In this document: positions 35,856-45,543 of the stretch, piece after piece
How the letters are laid out: every line of letters starts with the position of its first letter
How positions within the stretch are numbered: the first letter of the stretch is position 1
The notes under the pieces: generated by a model
Database searches by the model: none
What the model saw: the letters and a program-made list of their open reading frames with translations, nothing else
What the model was told of the DNA's origin: nothing
NCBI GenBank assembly: GCA_019359035.1
Contig: JAHHIC010000029.1
Location: forward strand, 62,001-126,000
Origin: Scytonematopsis contorta HA4267-MV1
GTDB lineage: Bacteria; Cyanobacteriota; Cyanobacteriia; Cyanobacteriales; Nostocaceae
DNA: 64,000 bases
Direction: 5' to 3'
Program-made: the position numbers and the translations under genes

Positions 35856-37628
35856 TCAAAATCGATAACCCACACTAAAATACAAACCATTATCTTGAGC
35901 ATTATTACCCCGGTCTTGTAAATTAACCAAAGGTACACCATAATCAACTCGCACATTTATACGAGGGATTGGTTCCCACAATAATCCCACTCCCACACCA
36001 GCTAAAAACCTTTGCTGTTGTAATCGATTAGGATTATCATCAGCATTCCATACCCATCCCAAATCAAAAAATGAGATAAGTTGTAATATCGGGTTAGCAG
36101 AAGCATCACGTTGCACTATCCACCGATTTTCCAGCGAAAAGCGCAACCCATTATCAGCAGCACGAACATTTTGCCTGTAACCACGCACAAACTGACTACC
36201 ACCAATCACAAACTGTTGGGAAGGTAACAAACCGTTTGGTGTAAGTTGTAAATCTAGTTGAGCAATGAGGAAATTATCATCACTAAAACGCTGCACCCGT
36301 TGCACTTGACCTGACCAAACAAAAAAGCGCCCATCAGGGATAGCACCAGAATTAATCGTAGCGTCAAACACATCAATTCCCAAACTAAATAAAGACCGCA
36401 AAGCCCAAGCACCATTAACATCTCGACGGGTATAATCCTGTCCAAATTTAATAGTGCGTGTGCGGCTGTTTCCTTGTGCATCGGGACTAAAGCCAAAGGG
36501 TGTGGGACCTGCAAAAGTAAAAGTTTGACCATTTTGAACAGCAAAACCCAACGAGAGTGCAAACTCCTGTTTTGGTGTTCTGATTAATGGTTGACGGTAA
36601 GTAATCTCATATAATTGGGACTCACCACTAATATTAAACTGGTTAAAAGGCTCTTGAATTATTTTATTGTTGTTAAAAGCAGTGCGTACCTGTAATGTCC
36701 CATCCATTGCATTCAACGGCAAGCGGTAACTAAAATCATAAACATCGCTACCACCACGAGTAGAAAAGTAGTACGACGCAGCTATTTCATCACCATTACC
36801 TGTGAGGTTGCGATAAGCTCCAGCAATTCCTAATCTTTCACTACCAACACTGGGAGGAGAGTAGTTATCAACGCTTAATGAACCTGTGAATAGGTTCGCT
36901 TCTGTAACTCGCACAACGACAATACTCTTACCTAACTCGCTTCCTGCCTTTAAACTAGCCTCCACATTAGAAAATAACGGATTTAGACGCAGTAAACGCA
37001 GTTGGTCTTCTAAAGCAGCTGAAGACAAAGGTTTACCAGCACCTAATTTCACCCGTGACCGCACATACTCTGGATTTAAACTACTTGTACCTTCAATTTC
37101 TATAGCTTCGATACTACCTTCAATTACTTGAATTTGCACCACCCCTTCTTTTATACTTTGGTCAGTTAAAACTGCTCTAGAAGTGATGTAACCTCGGTCG
37201 AGGTACAATTGAGTAATCGCATCGGTAGCTTTTCTTAATTCTTCTAAACTAACTGTAGTTCCTATTATTGGTTTAGTTATAGCTTCTAACTCTTTCGCAC
37301 TAAAGATAGTACTACCAATAACTTCAATTTTATTCACCTGAATACTGTCATTAATAGTGCCATTAATTGATGCAGGTGTTGATACAGGTGAAGATTCTAC
37401 TTGGGGAGTTGTTGTTGGAGTTGTTGGAATTATTGGAGTTGTTGGTATTATTGGAGTTGTTGGTATTGGTGTTGTTGTTGATGGTATTGTCGAGCCTTCA
37501 CGGTCTAAATCTTCGCCACTATTAAGTAGTTGTGACAATTTTTCTGCTTTTGTTTGCTGCAAAAAGCCATAACTTGCAGTTGTCAAACTTAGGAATATAG
37601 CAGTAGTTGTTAATGTAGTTGTTAACAT
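35856..37628 (-). CDS. TpsB/ShlB-type two-partner secretion transporter
   Basis: The 590-residue outer-membrane protein has a signal segment (about residues 1-20), a Pro/Thr linker with PTTPI repeats (about 40-75), two POTRA domains (about 90-250; for example VNKIEVIGSTIFSAKELEAI and EAIEIEGTSSLNPEYVRSRV) and a 16-strand-type barrel. Loop 6 contains FVRGYRQN, the conserved tetrad of TpsB, and the C-terminal residue is Phe (FSVGYRF), as needed for barrel assembly. It exports a TpsA-type adhesin or effector; no TpsA is in the window. ATG 37628 is uncertain: an upstream extension would read through a palindromic repeat, and a TTG at 37652 has an AGG seven bases before it. Confidence 0.88.
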   Translation of the reverse strand: MLTTTLTTTAIFLSLTTASYGFLQQTKAEKLSQLLNSGEDLDREGSTIPSTTTPIPTTPIIPTTPIIPTTPTTTPQVESSPVSTPASINGTINDSIQVNKIEVIGSTIFSAKELEAITKPIIGTTVSLEELRKATDAITQLYLDRGYITSRAVLTDQSIKEGVVQIQVIEGSIEAIEIEGTSSLNPEYVRSRVKLGAGKPLSSAALEDQLRLLRLNPLFSNVEASLKAGSELGKSIVVVRVTEANLFTGSLSVDNYSPPSVGSERLGIAGAYRNLTGNGDEIAASYYFSTRGGSDVYDFSYRLPLNAMDGTLQVRTAFNNNKIIQEPFNQFNISGESQLYEITYRQPLIRTPKQEFALSLGFAVQNGQTFTFAGPTPFGFSPDAQGNSRTRTIKFGQDYTRRDVNGAWALRSLFSLGIDVFDATINSGAIPDGRFFVWSGQVQRVQRFSDDNFLIAQLDLQLTPNGLLPSQQFVIGGSQFVRGYRQNVRAADNGLRFSLENRWIVQRDASANPILQLISFFDLGWVWNADDNPNRLQQQRFLAGVGVGLLWEPIPRINVRVDYGVPLVNLQDRGNNAQDNGLYFSVGYRF

Positions 37629-37745
37629 TAAGCGACTAAATACCACTAAGTTCAAACGAGTACCTAAAAATAAATTTGAAAAGAACCAAAGTTTACAAAA
37701 AAAATCCTTTCCAAGCCCCTCCTTGAAGCAGGAAGAAGCTCTGAA

Positions 37746-37772
37746 CCCCCCTTCCCTCGCAGGGAAGGGGGG
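37746..37772. repeat. C/G palindrome between CHAT and TpsB genes
   Basis: CCCCCCTTCCC and GGGAAGGGGGG pair around TCGCA; same family as 5321 and 14328. Confidence 0.7.
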
Positions 37773-37855
37773 CAGGGGGGTTAGGTCTCTTCGTCTCATG
37801 TAATACTTTTCAAACATAGTGTAATCCCTTATTGCAGAACATCTGTCAGAACATC

Positions 37856-40249
37856 CTAATTTGCAGCACCAATCAAGCTAAACCCCGCCCAATCTCTAGG
37901 ATTTGGATATTCTTTCCGAGTCGCCAACATAGTATTCCGTAGAGCTATAGCTTTATTAGGCTGAGACTGTAACTGCCGATAAAATTCACTCATAAAAGCG
38001 CTATTAGGAGTATCAGGATTTGCCCATTGAGAGATAACTAAACTAGGTACACCAGCATTAATAAGTGCTAAAGATAACCCAACTACCCCGGCTTCTGTGT
38101 TATTGCTATCACCCATTTTCCCCGCACTAATAACGGCTAATTGAGCCTGCAAACGCTCACGTTTAGGCTGAGTATATAAATTCAATATCTCGCTAGCAGT
38201 CAACAAACCATTATCATTACCACCAGGAGCAAGAGCAAGCGCACCTGGTATTCCCTGTCTTTTAACATCATCAAATATTCCATAAGTTGCCAAATGAATT
38301 CTCTTAGCTTTCGGCAACAATCGCAAAATAGCAGCTTTCGTTGCTTGATTACCAACTAAGGCTTGAGTATTTAACAAATTGGCAACTACTAAAGCTTCTT
38401 GTTCTGCATTTAGCAGCGAGGGTAAAAGCTGAGGTGTCCCCCCAATACCTTTAGCAATGCTTGGCATAGTTGGATTTCCTACAACTAAATTTTTGCTCCC
38501 ACCAGTTTTTCCTCGTTGTTTTTGTGTTAGTTTAAGTACTTGAATTGCTGGAGTAATGCTGATAGTATGTTTTTCAATTAAATATTTACCTGAAATATCT
38601 ATTAAAGCTGGAAAAGGAATTAGTAAAAGTTCATCTTGTCCAATAAAGATTACTCGTTCATTGGGATTTTTAGGTAATAAATCTACAATAGGTTTGATTA
38701 ATAATTGGTGTAGTTGTAATAATGGCTGAGATTTCTGTTTATCTTTTAATTCTAATTTCTGTATATCTAATTTTATATTTAAAGAAGCTGGAATACTAGC
38801 CACTACTTCAGCAATAGAATTTACAGGATAAATAGTATTTTGTGATTTTGGGTCAATTTGTTTAAATGTAATTTTACCTTCAGGTGTAATTACCCAAACA
38901 TAAATTTTATCTTCATAAGTTAAAGCATATTTAACCAGTGTTGCATTTTCTTTCTGAGCAATTGATTGAATATCTTTAATTGTCGGTGGTGCTAACTCCT
39001 CTGGTGCAGCTTTTAAATTTATGGCTGCTGAGTCTGAAGATAAACGCATTCCTAATAATTTTAAGAATGTCATGATGCGTTCTTCCTCTGCCATGACTAA
39101 AGCTGATTCTGGTTGCTTTTGGGCAACAAGTACTTCTTGGAGTAGACGATAAGTATTACTTTGCTCAGCACTATAATCATCTTGAATATCTAGCTTTGCT
39201 CGCAATGATTGCCAAGTTTTAATGCTATCTTGGAGATTTTTTTGCGCGTCTGTGAGCTTACCATTTTTAATAAAAGCAAAAGCTAAATTATTTAAAGCTG
39301 TTCCTTGCGCGAATAAATTTTTAGTAGTTTTAGCCGCTGCTAATTGTTGTTGATAAAGTGTAATTGCTTGTTCGTGTTGTCCAGCAGCAGAATAAGCTCT
39401 TCCTAATAGTTTAAGTAAATTATCTCTTTGAGAAACATCACCTAATTTTTCGACTAATTCCAACTGTTGCTGATAAAAAGCGATGGCTCCAGGATAGTTT
39501 CCTTGGATTGCAAAAGTAGTAGCAAAATTATTTAAAGCATCCAATTCTAAAGCTTTATTTTTTAATCTACGGGCAAATTCTAACTGTTGTTGATAAATAA
39601 TTCTTGCTTGGGGATACAGCCCTAATTGTCGGTAAATTCTACCTATATTTTTTAAACTATTTATCTGTAAATCAATATTACCTAGTTTTTGAGCATTTGT
39701 TAACTGCTGTGAATTAAATGCTAAAGCAAGAGCATATTCTCCCTGAGCTTCGTGCTGCAAACCTACATTACCTAAAAATGCTGTTTCTTTTTTGGGATTA
39801 CCAATTTCTTTTTCAATTGTCTCAGCACGCTCGCGTAATTCTTTAGCTTTTTTTTCATTCCCAATATTGACATACGTATTACTCAATTGTTCTAATACCT
39901 GCACTACCATTGGCTTATTTTGCAATGTTTGTACAATTTCTAAGCTTTGCTCATAAGCTCTTATAGACTGGTAATATCTTCCACGAGTAAAGTTGATTTC
40001 CCCCAATTTCTGGAAAACATTGGCTTCACCTTGACGATTACCTATTTCTTGATAAAGGATTAGCGATTCTCTTAAAGATTGCAATGCCGTTACAAATTGT
40101 CCATTGGTAATTTGCTTAGCTGCTAAATTTAAAAATAAATCAGCACGATATTGACGTGGTTCTACTCTTTGACCGATAGCAGGTAGAGGAGCAAGACAAG
40201 CCAATAACAAGGTAGCGAATATTAAGTTTTTATGCTTTTGAGGAAACAT
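37856..40249 (-). CDS. TPR protein with a degenerate CHAT (caspase-like) domain
   Basis: A 797-residue exported protein: signal peptide (about 1-27), about nine TPR-type repeats (45-390; for example GRYYQSIRAYEQSLEIVQ and AINLYQQQ-like helices) and a CHAT domain (about 440-797). The CHAT fold is recognisable by VFIGQDELLLIPFPAL, LVVGNPTMPS, the GVVGLSLALINAGVPSLVISQ segment and SAFMSEFYRQLQ...ALRNTMLATR. The catalytic His of the usual ATHG is Tyr (LATYG, about 656), and the catalytic Cys of LSAC is Gly (VISAGKMGD, about 710). It is therefore probably proteolytically dead. It lies upstream of TpsB and 58 bases downstream of the wHTH-Ig gene, same strand. Confidence 0.85.
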   Translation of the reverse strand: MFPQKHKNLIFATLLLACLAPLPAIGQRVEPRQYRADLFLNLAAKQITNGQFVTALQSLRESLILYQEIGNRQGEANVFQKLGEINFTRGRYYQSIRAYEQSLEIVQTLQNKPMVVQVLEQLSNTYVNIGNEKKAKELRERAETIEKEIGNPKKETAFLGNVGLQHEAQGEYALALAFNSQQLTNAQKLGNIDLQINSLKNIGRIYRQLGLYPQARIIYQQQLEFARRLKNKALELDALNNFATTFAIQGNYPGAIAFYQQQLELVEKLGDVSQRDNLLKLLGRAYSAAGQHEQAITLYQQQLAAAKTTKNLFAQGTALNNLAFAFIKNGKLTDAQKNLQDSIKTWQSLRAKLDIQDDYSAEQSNTYRLLQEVLVAQKQPESALVMAEEERIMTFLKLLGMRLSSDSAAINLKAAPEELAPPTIKDIQSIAQKENATLVKYALTYEDKIYVWVITPEGKITFKQIDPKSQNTIYPVNSIAEVVASIPASLNIKLDIQKLELKDKQKSQPLLQLHQLLIKPIVDLLPKNPNERVIFIGQDELLLIPFPALIDISGKYLIEKHTISITPAIQVLKLTQKQRGKTGGSKNLVVGNPTMPSIAKGIGGTPQLLPSLLNAEQEALVVANLLNTQALVGNQATKAAILRLLPKAKRIHLATYGIFDDVKRQGIPGALALAPGGNDNGLLTASEILNLYTQPKRERLQAQLAVISAGKMGDSNNTEAGVVGLSLALINAGVPSLVISQWANPDTPNSAFMSEFYRQLQSQPNKAIALRNTMLATRKEYPNPRDWAGFSLIGAAN

Positions 40250-40307
40250 ACAAGTAAGAAGGGAGAAGTACAAAACAAAAAGCAAAAAGCAAAAAATATT
40301 AATCTAA

Positions 40308-43184
40308 TCAAAATTGCGGTGGTAATTCTGACGGTGATAGTTTTCCTGGGTCTGAGGGTGTGGGTGAATTTGGAGTGGTAATTGGGGGAGATGTGGGAGT
40401 TGGTTGTGCAGAGGGAGTGCTACCGTTAGGTGGGTTATTTGTACTACCTGCTGGGGTTGGAGGAGGAGGTGGGATGATGGGAGCAGTTGGTGGAACTTTG
40501 CTGGGAGATGGAGTTGGATTGAGTGTTGGTTGGGATGATGGTTTCCCTGTTGTTGGAGTAGGATTCTGTTTTTGTTGGGGTGATGATGTTTTTGTTTTTG
40601 CTGGAGCTTTTGGTTGAGGGGGAGGTGCTGGAATAAAAGTTTGTATGGTTACAGAACGGCTAATTTTTTCCCCATCTGCACCTACGACTTGCAATGTAAT
40701 AGTTTCGCTGCTAGGCTCTTGACTAATGGGGTACAAAATAGTGCCTGTGGTGGGTATGTTTCCTGGTGCTGGTAGCAATTCAACTTTCACATTTTTACTT
40801 AAGCCCACTTTCCAAGATAATTTGATAGGAGCTTTAGGTTTCCCAGGATTAATGGGAATTAAATATTTAGTTGATGCATTTATTCCATTGATTTGGAATT
40901 CTAAAATTTTACTTGGTAAAGCTTTAACTTGAATAGTATCTGTTTTTTTGCCATCAGTAGGTTTATCCGGGGAAGTGTTAGAAAATAATAAAATCTCAAA
41001 AATATAATTCCCAGCACCGCGATTATTCCCCGGTACATTACGACAAATTAATTGGTTTTGGAAGGAATCACAAAAAGCTTTTAGTTCATTCGGTAAACCT
41101 TTACTTAAGTCATAGCGTTGAAGTGGACTATTTACTAATCCTTCCGGTGAACGACCAATAACCTGTAATTCTTTGACTTTTTCTAAATTATTAATTCTCC
41201 AATTTAAGCGAATTCTATCTGCACTAAGTAAAAATTTGCTTTCAGTCCTGACATTGCTATTTTCTAGTGGAGCCAGGACTTCTTGGTAAACTGGTTTGGC
41301 TGAAGAAAACTCGACAATTTTCGCTTCTGGTTCAGGTAAAATTTTAACGTTATTTGTTTTAATAGTATCAGCAGCGACTTCTTGATTATTTTTGCTAAAA
41401 GCTTTGATTTCAAAAACGTAATCGCCTGTTTTCCGAGCATCTGTAGGTATATTTGTACAAGTTAGCACTGCTGCCATTTGGCAAAAAGGCTTAAGTTCTT
41501 CTGGAAGTCTACCGTTAAATTTGTAGCTTAACGGTTGTACAGCTGCTGTTCCATCAGCTAATAATCCTGTAACTTCCAAACTTTGCAACTGCTTAGGGTT
41601 GCGAATGCGCCAATTTAAACGAACAAAATCTCCATTGGCTGCTTGATATAAATTATCTGAAGCCGCAAATTGTAGAATTTTGGGAACTGCGGGTGGTCGA
41701 AAAAATAGCCACCAAAGAACAAAGATAAGGGCACCAAGGGTTCCTAAAGCTGTTAATAGTAATAATAAGAATTGCCACAAAGGACGCGGTTCCCAAATCA
41801 AAGTCCCTTGAGGTGTAGCATTAGATATTGGTAATTCCTGTTGGTCTTCTAATTCTACGCGAAAGTTTATTAGTCTGGAAGCTGCAAATAACGGTCTCCG
41901 CCACCACTTAACAGGCTCAACCGTCACTTGCAAACTTGCTTTTTCTCCTGGTAATACTTGTAATAGCCCTGGGGTCACCTTGTAAGTACAACTATCGTCT
42001 TCATCAACCGCTAACGTATTACAAGTAATCGAACGTGCAGTATTACCAGCATTAGTTACCCGCAACTCATACCTACCGCTTTTACGTTTTACCTTACCCA
42101 CAACAGTCAGCAATTCGACATGCATTAAATGAAAAGGCAAAACTTCTAAATAAACTACATCTAACAGTACCAGGTCAGAATTATTAATAGAGTACAAGCG
42201 AACTGTGGGATAATAAAGACCAGCAACAGCGCTTGCTGGGGGCTGAAACATAACTATAATGTCACCTTGTTCTCCAGGGTTTAAATCTAAACCCATATTT
42301 GGGGTTACTAAACCCACAGTTTCCAGACCTTCGGGGTAAAGTACCGTGTACCAGCTAGAGTCTATATCTGGAATTGTTAAGCGAAATCTGTCTACACGGT
42401 CAGAGCGGTTATGAACTTTAACATTAACTTGTAAGACACCATTGGGAGGAATTTGAGCAGGCGATCGCGAACTGGTTGGTGGTGACAATGTTAATGTTGG
42501 GTCACTCACCCGTACTACTCTTTCCAGTCCTGGCAATACTTGGATTCTCCGAGGGTAGCGAATCGGGGTATCTTCTGGGTAGTGCTGTGGTGCGTCAACA
42601 ATTATCTGATATTGATATATACCTGGACTAACAGAGGCAGGTACTGTAAAAGTAAAAAAGACTTCGCTACTAGAATTAGCACCTAATGCCAAACGTTGAC
42701 ACGGAGCATCGCACCATTGCAACAGCGAAGGAGATAATTCTTCTATAAAAACATCAATTAAAGCACTCTCGGCTCCCTTATTAGTAACGGTGACGTAAAT
42801 TTCTAAGCTAGAACCAACACTAATAACGCTATCACTAGAAGAGGGATTTAAAATTACGGCTAGGGGACTACCAGGAGCCAAAGCTTGTTGTAGATTTTCC
42901 TGTAAAAAACCACGTTTCGCAGCCAAAAGAATACGGTAGCAAATATCATCAGCAGAGAGAAATTCCTGGACAAAGCCTTCTTCAACCAAATCATCGAGTA
43001 AAGCCAAAGTAGCTGGTTCCGAAGCACCTATATGAGCAGCCACTTCTTTTAGCGTTACCCCAGACTGAGAATGTTTCATCAGCCACTGGACAATTTTTCG
43101 CTGCTGAGGTGGTAGCGTCAATATCTCAGCTAAACTCAACCCCTCAGTATTGCTCTGTCTTAAACTACCCGCTCTGCTAACCAT
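40308..43184 (-). CDS. Winged-helix/Ig-like membrane protein with Pro-rich tail, eCIS-linked
   Basis: A 958-residue protein. Residues 14-75 form a winged-helix (QQRKIVQWLMKHSQSGVTLK, then EVAAHIGASEPATLALLDDL). Ig-like beta domains of the DUF916/NPCBM-associated sort follow (105-215, 225-350, 355-450; repeated V-T-V-x-N-x-G/A patterns). One transmembrane helix lies at about 469-496. Further beta domains extend to about 850, and a Pro/Thr/Ser-rich tail reaches the end. The N-terminal half must face the cytoplasm if the winged helix binds DNA, or the domain may serve protein contacts. It lies immediately downstream of the Ig-WD40 membrane protein in the eCIS block. No known function; a scaffold or anchor role is inferred. 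Confidence 0.75.
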   Translation of the reverse strand: MVSRAGSLRQSNTEGLSLAEILTLPPQQRKIVQWLMKHSQSGVTLKEVAAHIGASEPATLALLDDLVEEGFVQEFLSADDICYRILLAAKRGFLQENLQQALAPGSPLAVILNPSSSDSVISVGSSLEIYVTVTNKGAESALIDVFIEELSPSLLQWCDAPCQRLALGANSSSEVFFTFTVPASVSPGIYQYQIIVDAPQHYPEDTPIRYPRRIQVLPGLERVVRVSDPTLTLSPPTSSRSPAQIPPNGVLQVNVKVHNRSDRVDRFRLTIPDIDSSWYTVLYPEGLETVGLVTPNMGLDLNPGEQGDIIVMFQPPASAVAGLYYPTVRLYSINNSDLVLLDVVYLEVLPFHLMHVELLTVVGKVKRKSGRYELRVTNAGNTARSITCNTLAVDEDDSCTYKVTPGLLQVLPGEKASLQVTVEPVKWWRRPLFAASRLINFRVELEDQQELPISNATPQGTLIWEPRPLWQFLLLLLTALGTLGALIFVLWWLFFRPPAVPKILQFAASDNLYQAANGDFVRLNWRIRNPKQLQSLEVTGLLADGTAAVQPLSYKFNGRLPEELKPFCQMAAVLTCTNIPTDARKTGDYVFEIKAFSKNNQEVAADTIKTNNVKILPEPEAKIVEFSSAKPVYQEVLAPLENSNVRTESKFLLSADRIRLNWRINNLEKVKELQVIGRSPEGLVNSPLQRYDLSKGLPNELKAFCDSFQNQLICRNVPGNNRGAGNYIFEILLFSNTSPDKPTDGKKTDTIQVKALPSKILEFQINGINASTKYLIPINPGKPKAPIKLSWKVGLSKNVKVELLPAPGNIPTTGTILYPISQEPSSETITLQVVGADGEKISRSVTIQTFIPAPPPQPKAPAKTKTSSPQQKQNPTPTTGKPSSQPTLNPTPSPSKVPPTAPIIPPPPPTPAGSTNNPPNGSTPSAQPTPTSPPITTPNSPTPSDPGKLSPSELPPQF

Positions 43185-43212
43185 AATGCTCCTTATATAT
43201 CAAACTTCAAAG

Positions 43213-43314
43213 GTTTGTAGTTGCGCTTTAGCGCTCTTATATTTAGATATAAATTCATTGGCTTAACCCTCTTTTTTACTGAATATAAGAACGCGCTAAA
43301 GCGCAACTACGAAC
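43213..43314. repeat. ~100-bp inverted-repeat element at the end of the WD40 gene
   Basis: GTTTGTAGTTGCGCTTTAGC and onward (43213-43241) pairs with GCTAAAGCGCAACTACGAAC (43295-43314) and its left extension. The element supplies the stop codon (TAG) of the WD40 gene. This sequence is a common cyanobacterial dispersed palindrome type. Confidence 0.75.
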
Positions 43315-45484
43315 CTAAGCACCTTGTACGCGGTCGCTGGATAAACCGCACCTCATTATCATCGTTACCCCCAATAACCATTACTTTGTCTTTAACAACT
43401 TTGATATCAACGCTGTTAAATTTCTTTTTAGCAGTAATTACTTCTTCTCCCCTGCTAGATATTCGTCTACCATCATTAGCCAAAGACCACAGCACAACGC
43501 GATTATCATCACCACCACTAGCCAGGTAGCAACCATCGTTACTCAAAGCTACAGAGCGTACAGCTTTACCCCCATGACCATCAGACCATTGTTCCAGCAC
43601 TTGACAATTTCCCTTAGTGTTTAAGCAAGGTTCCATATTCCACAAGGTTATCTGCCCTTTATTGTCCGCACTTGCCATCAAGTTAGGTTTATATTGTGTG
43701 CTAGCAAGGCTAACAATGTAGTCTTCTTGACCTCCACCTGGGTTATAAGGCAGTTGCCGCAATTTATCCTGCTTCCAATTCCACATCCTCAGTTGGTTAT
43801 ATCTACCTCCTATTAGCAAAGTTTCCTGAGTTTCTCCCACCAAAGCCAAGCTAGCAACTGTAAAATTGAAACGTTTAACTACAGATGGTCGGCTTTGGCT
43901 AGTAATTTGGCTAGTAATTTGGTTAGTAATACTATTAGCTAGAATCCGATTCACATCCCACTGCAAAACCAAACCGCTACCATGACCGCTAAATAAATAT
44001 TGCGAATTGGGAGTGAATTTTAAATCAAAAACGCGGTCAGCTTTATCCATAGTCAATGTTGCATGGGGAGCATCCGCAGAACCAATAACATCCCAAAGTT
44101 GGATTTGCCCATTTTCCAAGCCCGCAGCTACAACATCATTATCTACGGGTTTATAGCGGACAACCCGCACCGCTTTTTTCACAGCCTTCGGAATTGCCAC
44201 ATACCCATTTTGTTGATTAATAAGCGGATTTGTGAAGCCAGAAATTTTCCATCTAATCATCTTTTGTTCATGAGAACCACTCACCGCCATATCACCCAAC
44301 CCATTAAACTGCACTGAACTCACTGGTTGTTTATGCCCGAAAAATGGACTACGTGGATTAAGCCACGAAATCGACCACGCCAGATATAACAACAGTGCTG
44401 TACTTAACAATTGCAGCCACATTGGCAGCACAGGTAAAATATTTAGCTTTAATGTCGGTGTTTCATTACGTACCTCTAAGCGCTGGTCTGAAACTTGCGC
44501 TTTGGCTTCAAATATAAGTTTATACCCAATCCAAAACCACGGTCGGCGTTTACTTACCAATAACTGTAACTGTTTCGTCTCACCTGGATATAAGTTTTCT
44601 ACTGGGGGGGTAAACTCCAAAAAACAGTCGGGTTGGTTTGAGTCTTCGGTAACATTAACGCTTACCTCTTGAATGAGATTACTAGCATTGTAAAATTCCA
44701 TTTCATAATTAGCTGAGTTGGTTTTCCATTGGGGTAACCAACTGCGGGTTGCTGGTATTTGCCGCTGAGTGGGAATACACTTAAATTCAATGTATCCTTT
44801 TGGTAATATTTTAATCATCCCTTGAGTATTAGATGAGGGACCATTGGGATGGGAGGCTGTAACTGTAAAGGGGTATTCTTGGCTGAGAGTTTCTTCCGTA
44901 GCTGGTAATTGGCAAAATATTATTGTCTCAACCTTAGCACCTGCTGGAACAGACAATCTTCGTTCTCCAGCTTCTAGTAACCACTTTGGGTTTACACCAC
45001 TCAACTGGAGTAAGACATTTGCAACAAGTTGAGTAGGGTTAAAGACGCGAATTGGAATTTCGATTAATTCTTCTGGCTGAGCTTGAAATTCGCGTAAGAT
45101 AAGCTCAACTTGTACTGGTATCGAACCAATTCCTGGTTCAACAATCAAACGTAACAGCTGTCTGTCTTCCTCCCGTAACTCTAGGGAAAAAATACGCACA
45201 GTTAGGTTCATTTTGCCTACAAATCCCGCTACTGGAGTGTCGGTAATAGTAACATTGAAGCTGATACTATCTCCTGGTGGGGTTTTGGCACTGACTCCGG
45301 GTGAAATATTGTACCAATCTCCACCCATGTTTGCATCTGCACCTGCGGCTAGGACTTCTATTTGAAATGAAGCAAATTTGTCGCCATTGTTAACAACACT
45401 TATTTCAAATGATGCAGGGGAAGTTCCTGGTTTGAATTTTATTATTTGTTTGGAAATATTAGTTTTTATAAGTTTTAGTGTCAT
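43307..45484 (-). CDS. Ig-like membrane protein with C-terminal WD40 propeller, eCIS-linked
   Basis: A 725-residue protein: two to three Ig-like beta domains (about 1-115, 120-230, 240-345), one transmembrane helix (about 353-374, LPMWLQLLSTALLLYLAW) and a WD40 beta-propeller (about 383-720; GHKQPVSSVQF, NGQIQLWDV, LVLQWDVNRI, GQITLWNME, DDNRVVLWSL). The two halves face opposite sides of a membrane. It follows the DUF4159-like eCIS gene, 59 bases on, same strand. Cyanobacterial contractile injection systems are known to be thylakoid-anchored; a bitopic scaffold fits this, but its role here is inference. The last codons lie in a palindromic element, so the C-terminus may have been changed. Confidence 0.78.
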   Translation of the reverse strand: MTLKLIKTNISKQIIKFKPGTSPASFEISVVNNGDKFASFQIEVLAAGADANMGGDWYNISPGVSAKTPPGDSISFNVTITDTPVAGFVGKMNLTVRIFSLELREEDRQLLRLIVEPGIGSIPVQVELILREFQAQPEELIEIPIRVFNPTQLVANVLLQLSGVNPKWLLEAGERRLSVPAGAKVETIIFCQLPATEETLSQEYPFTVTASHPNGPSSNTQGMIKILPKGYIEFKCIPTQRQIPATRSWLPQWKTNSANYEMEFYNASNLIQEVSVNVTEDSNQPDCFLEFTPPVENLYPGETKQLQLLVSKRRPWFWIGYKLIFEAKAQVSDQRLEVRNETPTLKLNILPVLPMWLQLLSTALLLYLAWSISWLNPRSPFFGHKQPVSSVQFNGLGDMAVSGSHEQKMIRWKISGFTNPLINQQNGYVAIPKAVKKAVRVVRYKPVDNDVVAAGLENGQIQLWDVIGSADAPHATLTMDKADRVFDLKFTPNSQYLFSGHGSGLVLQWDVNRILANSITNQITSQITSQSRPSVVKRFNFTVASLALVGETQETLLIGGRYNQLRMWNWKQDKLRQLPYNPGGGQEDYIVSLASTQYKPNLMASADNKGQITLWNMEPCLNTKGNCQVLEQWSDGHGGKAVRSVALSNDGCYLASGGDDNRVVLWSLANDGRRISSRGEEVITAKKKFNSVDIKVVKDKVMVIGGNDDNEVRFIQRPRTRCLGS

Positions 45485-45543
45485 AAAGTATCATAAGGAT
45501 AGTATTGAGTTTAAAGGAAGTATGGATGTCAGATGTTGATGAC

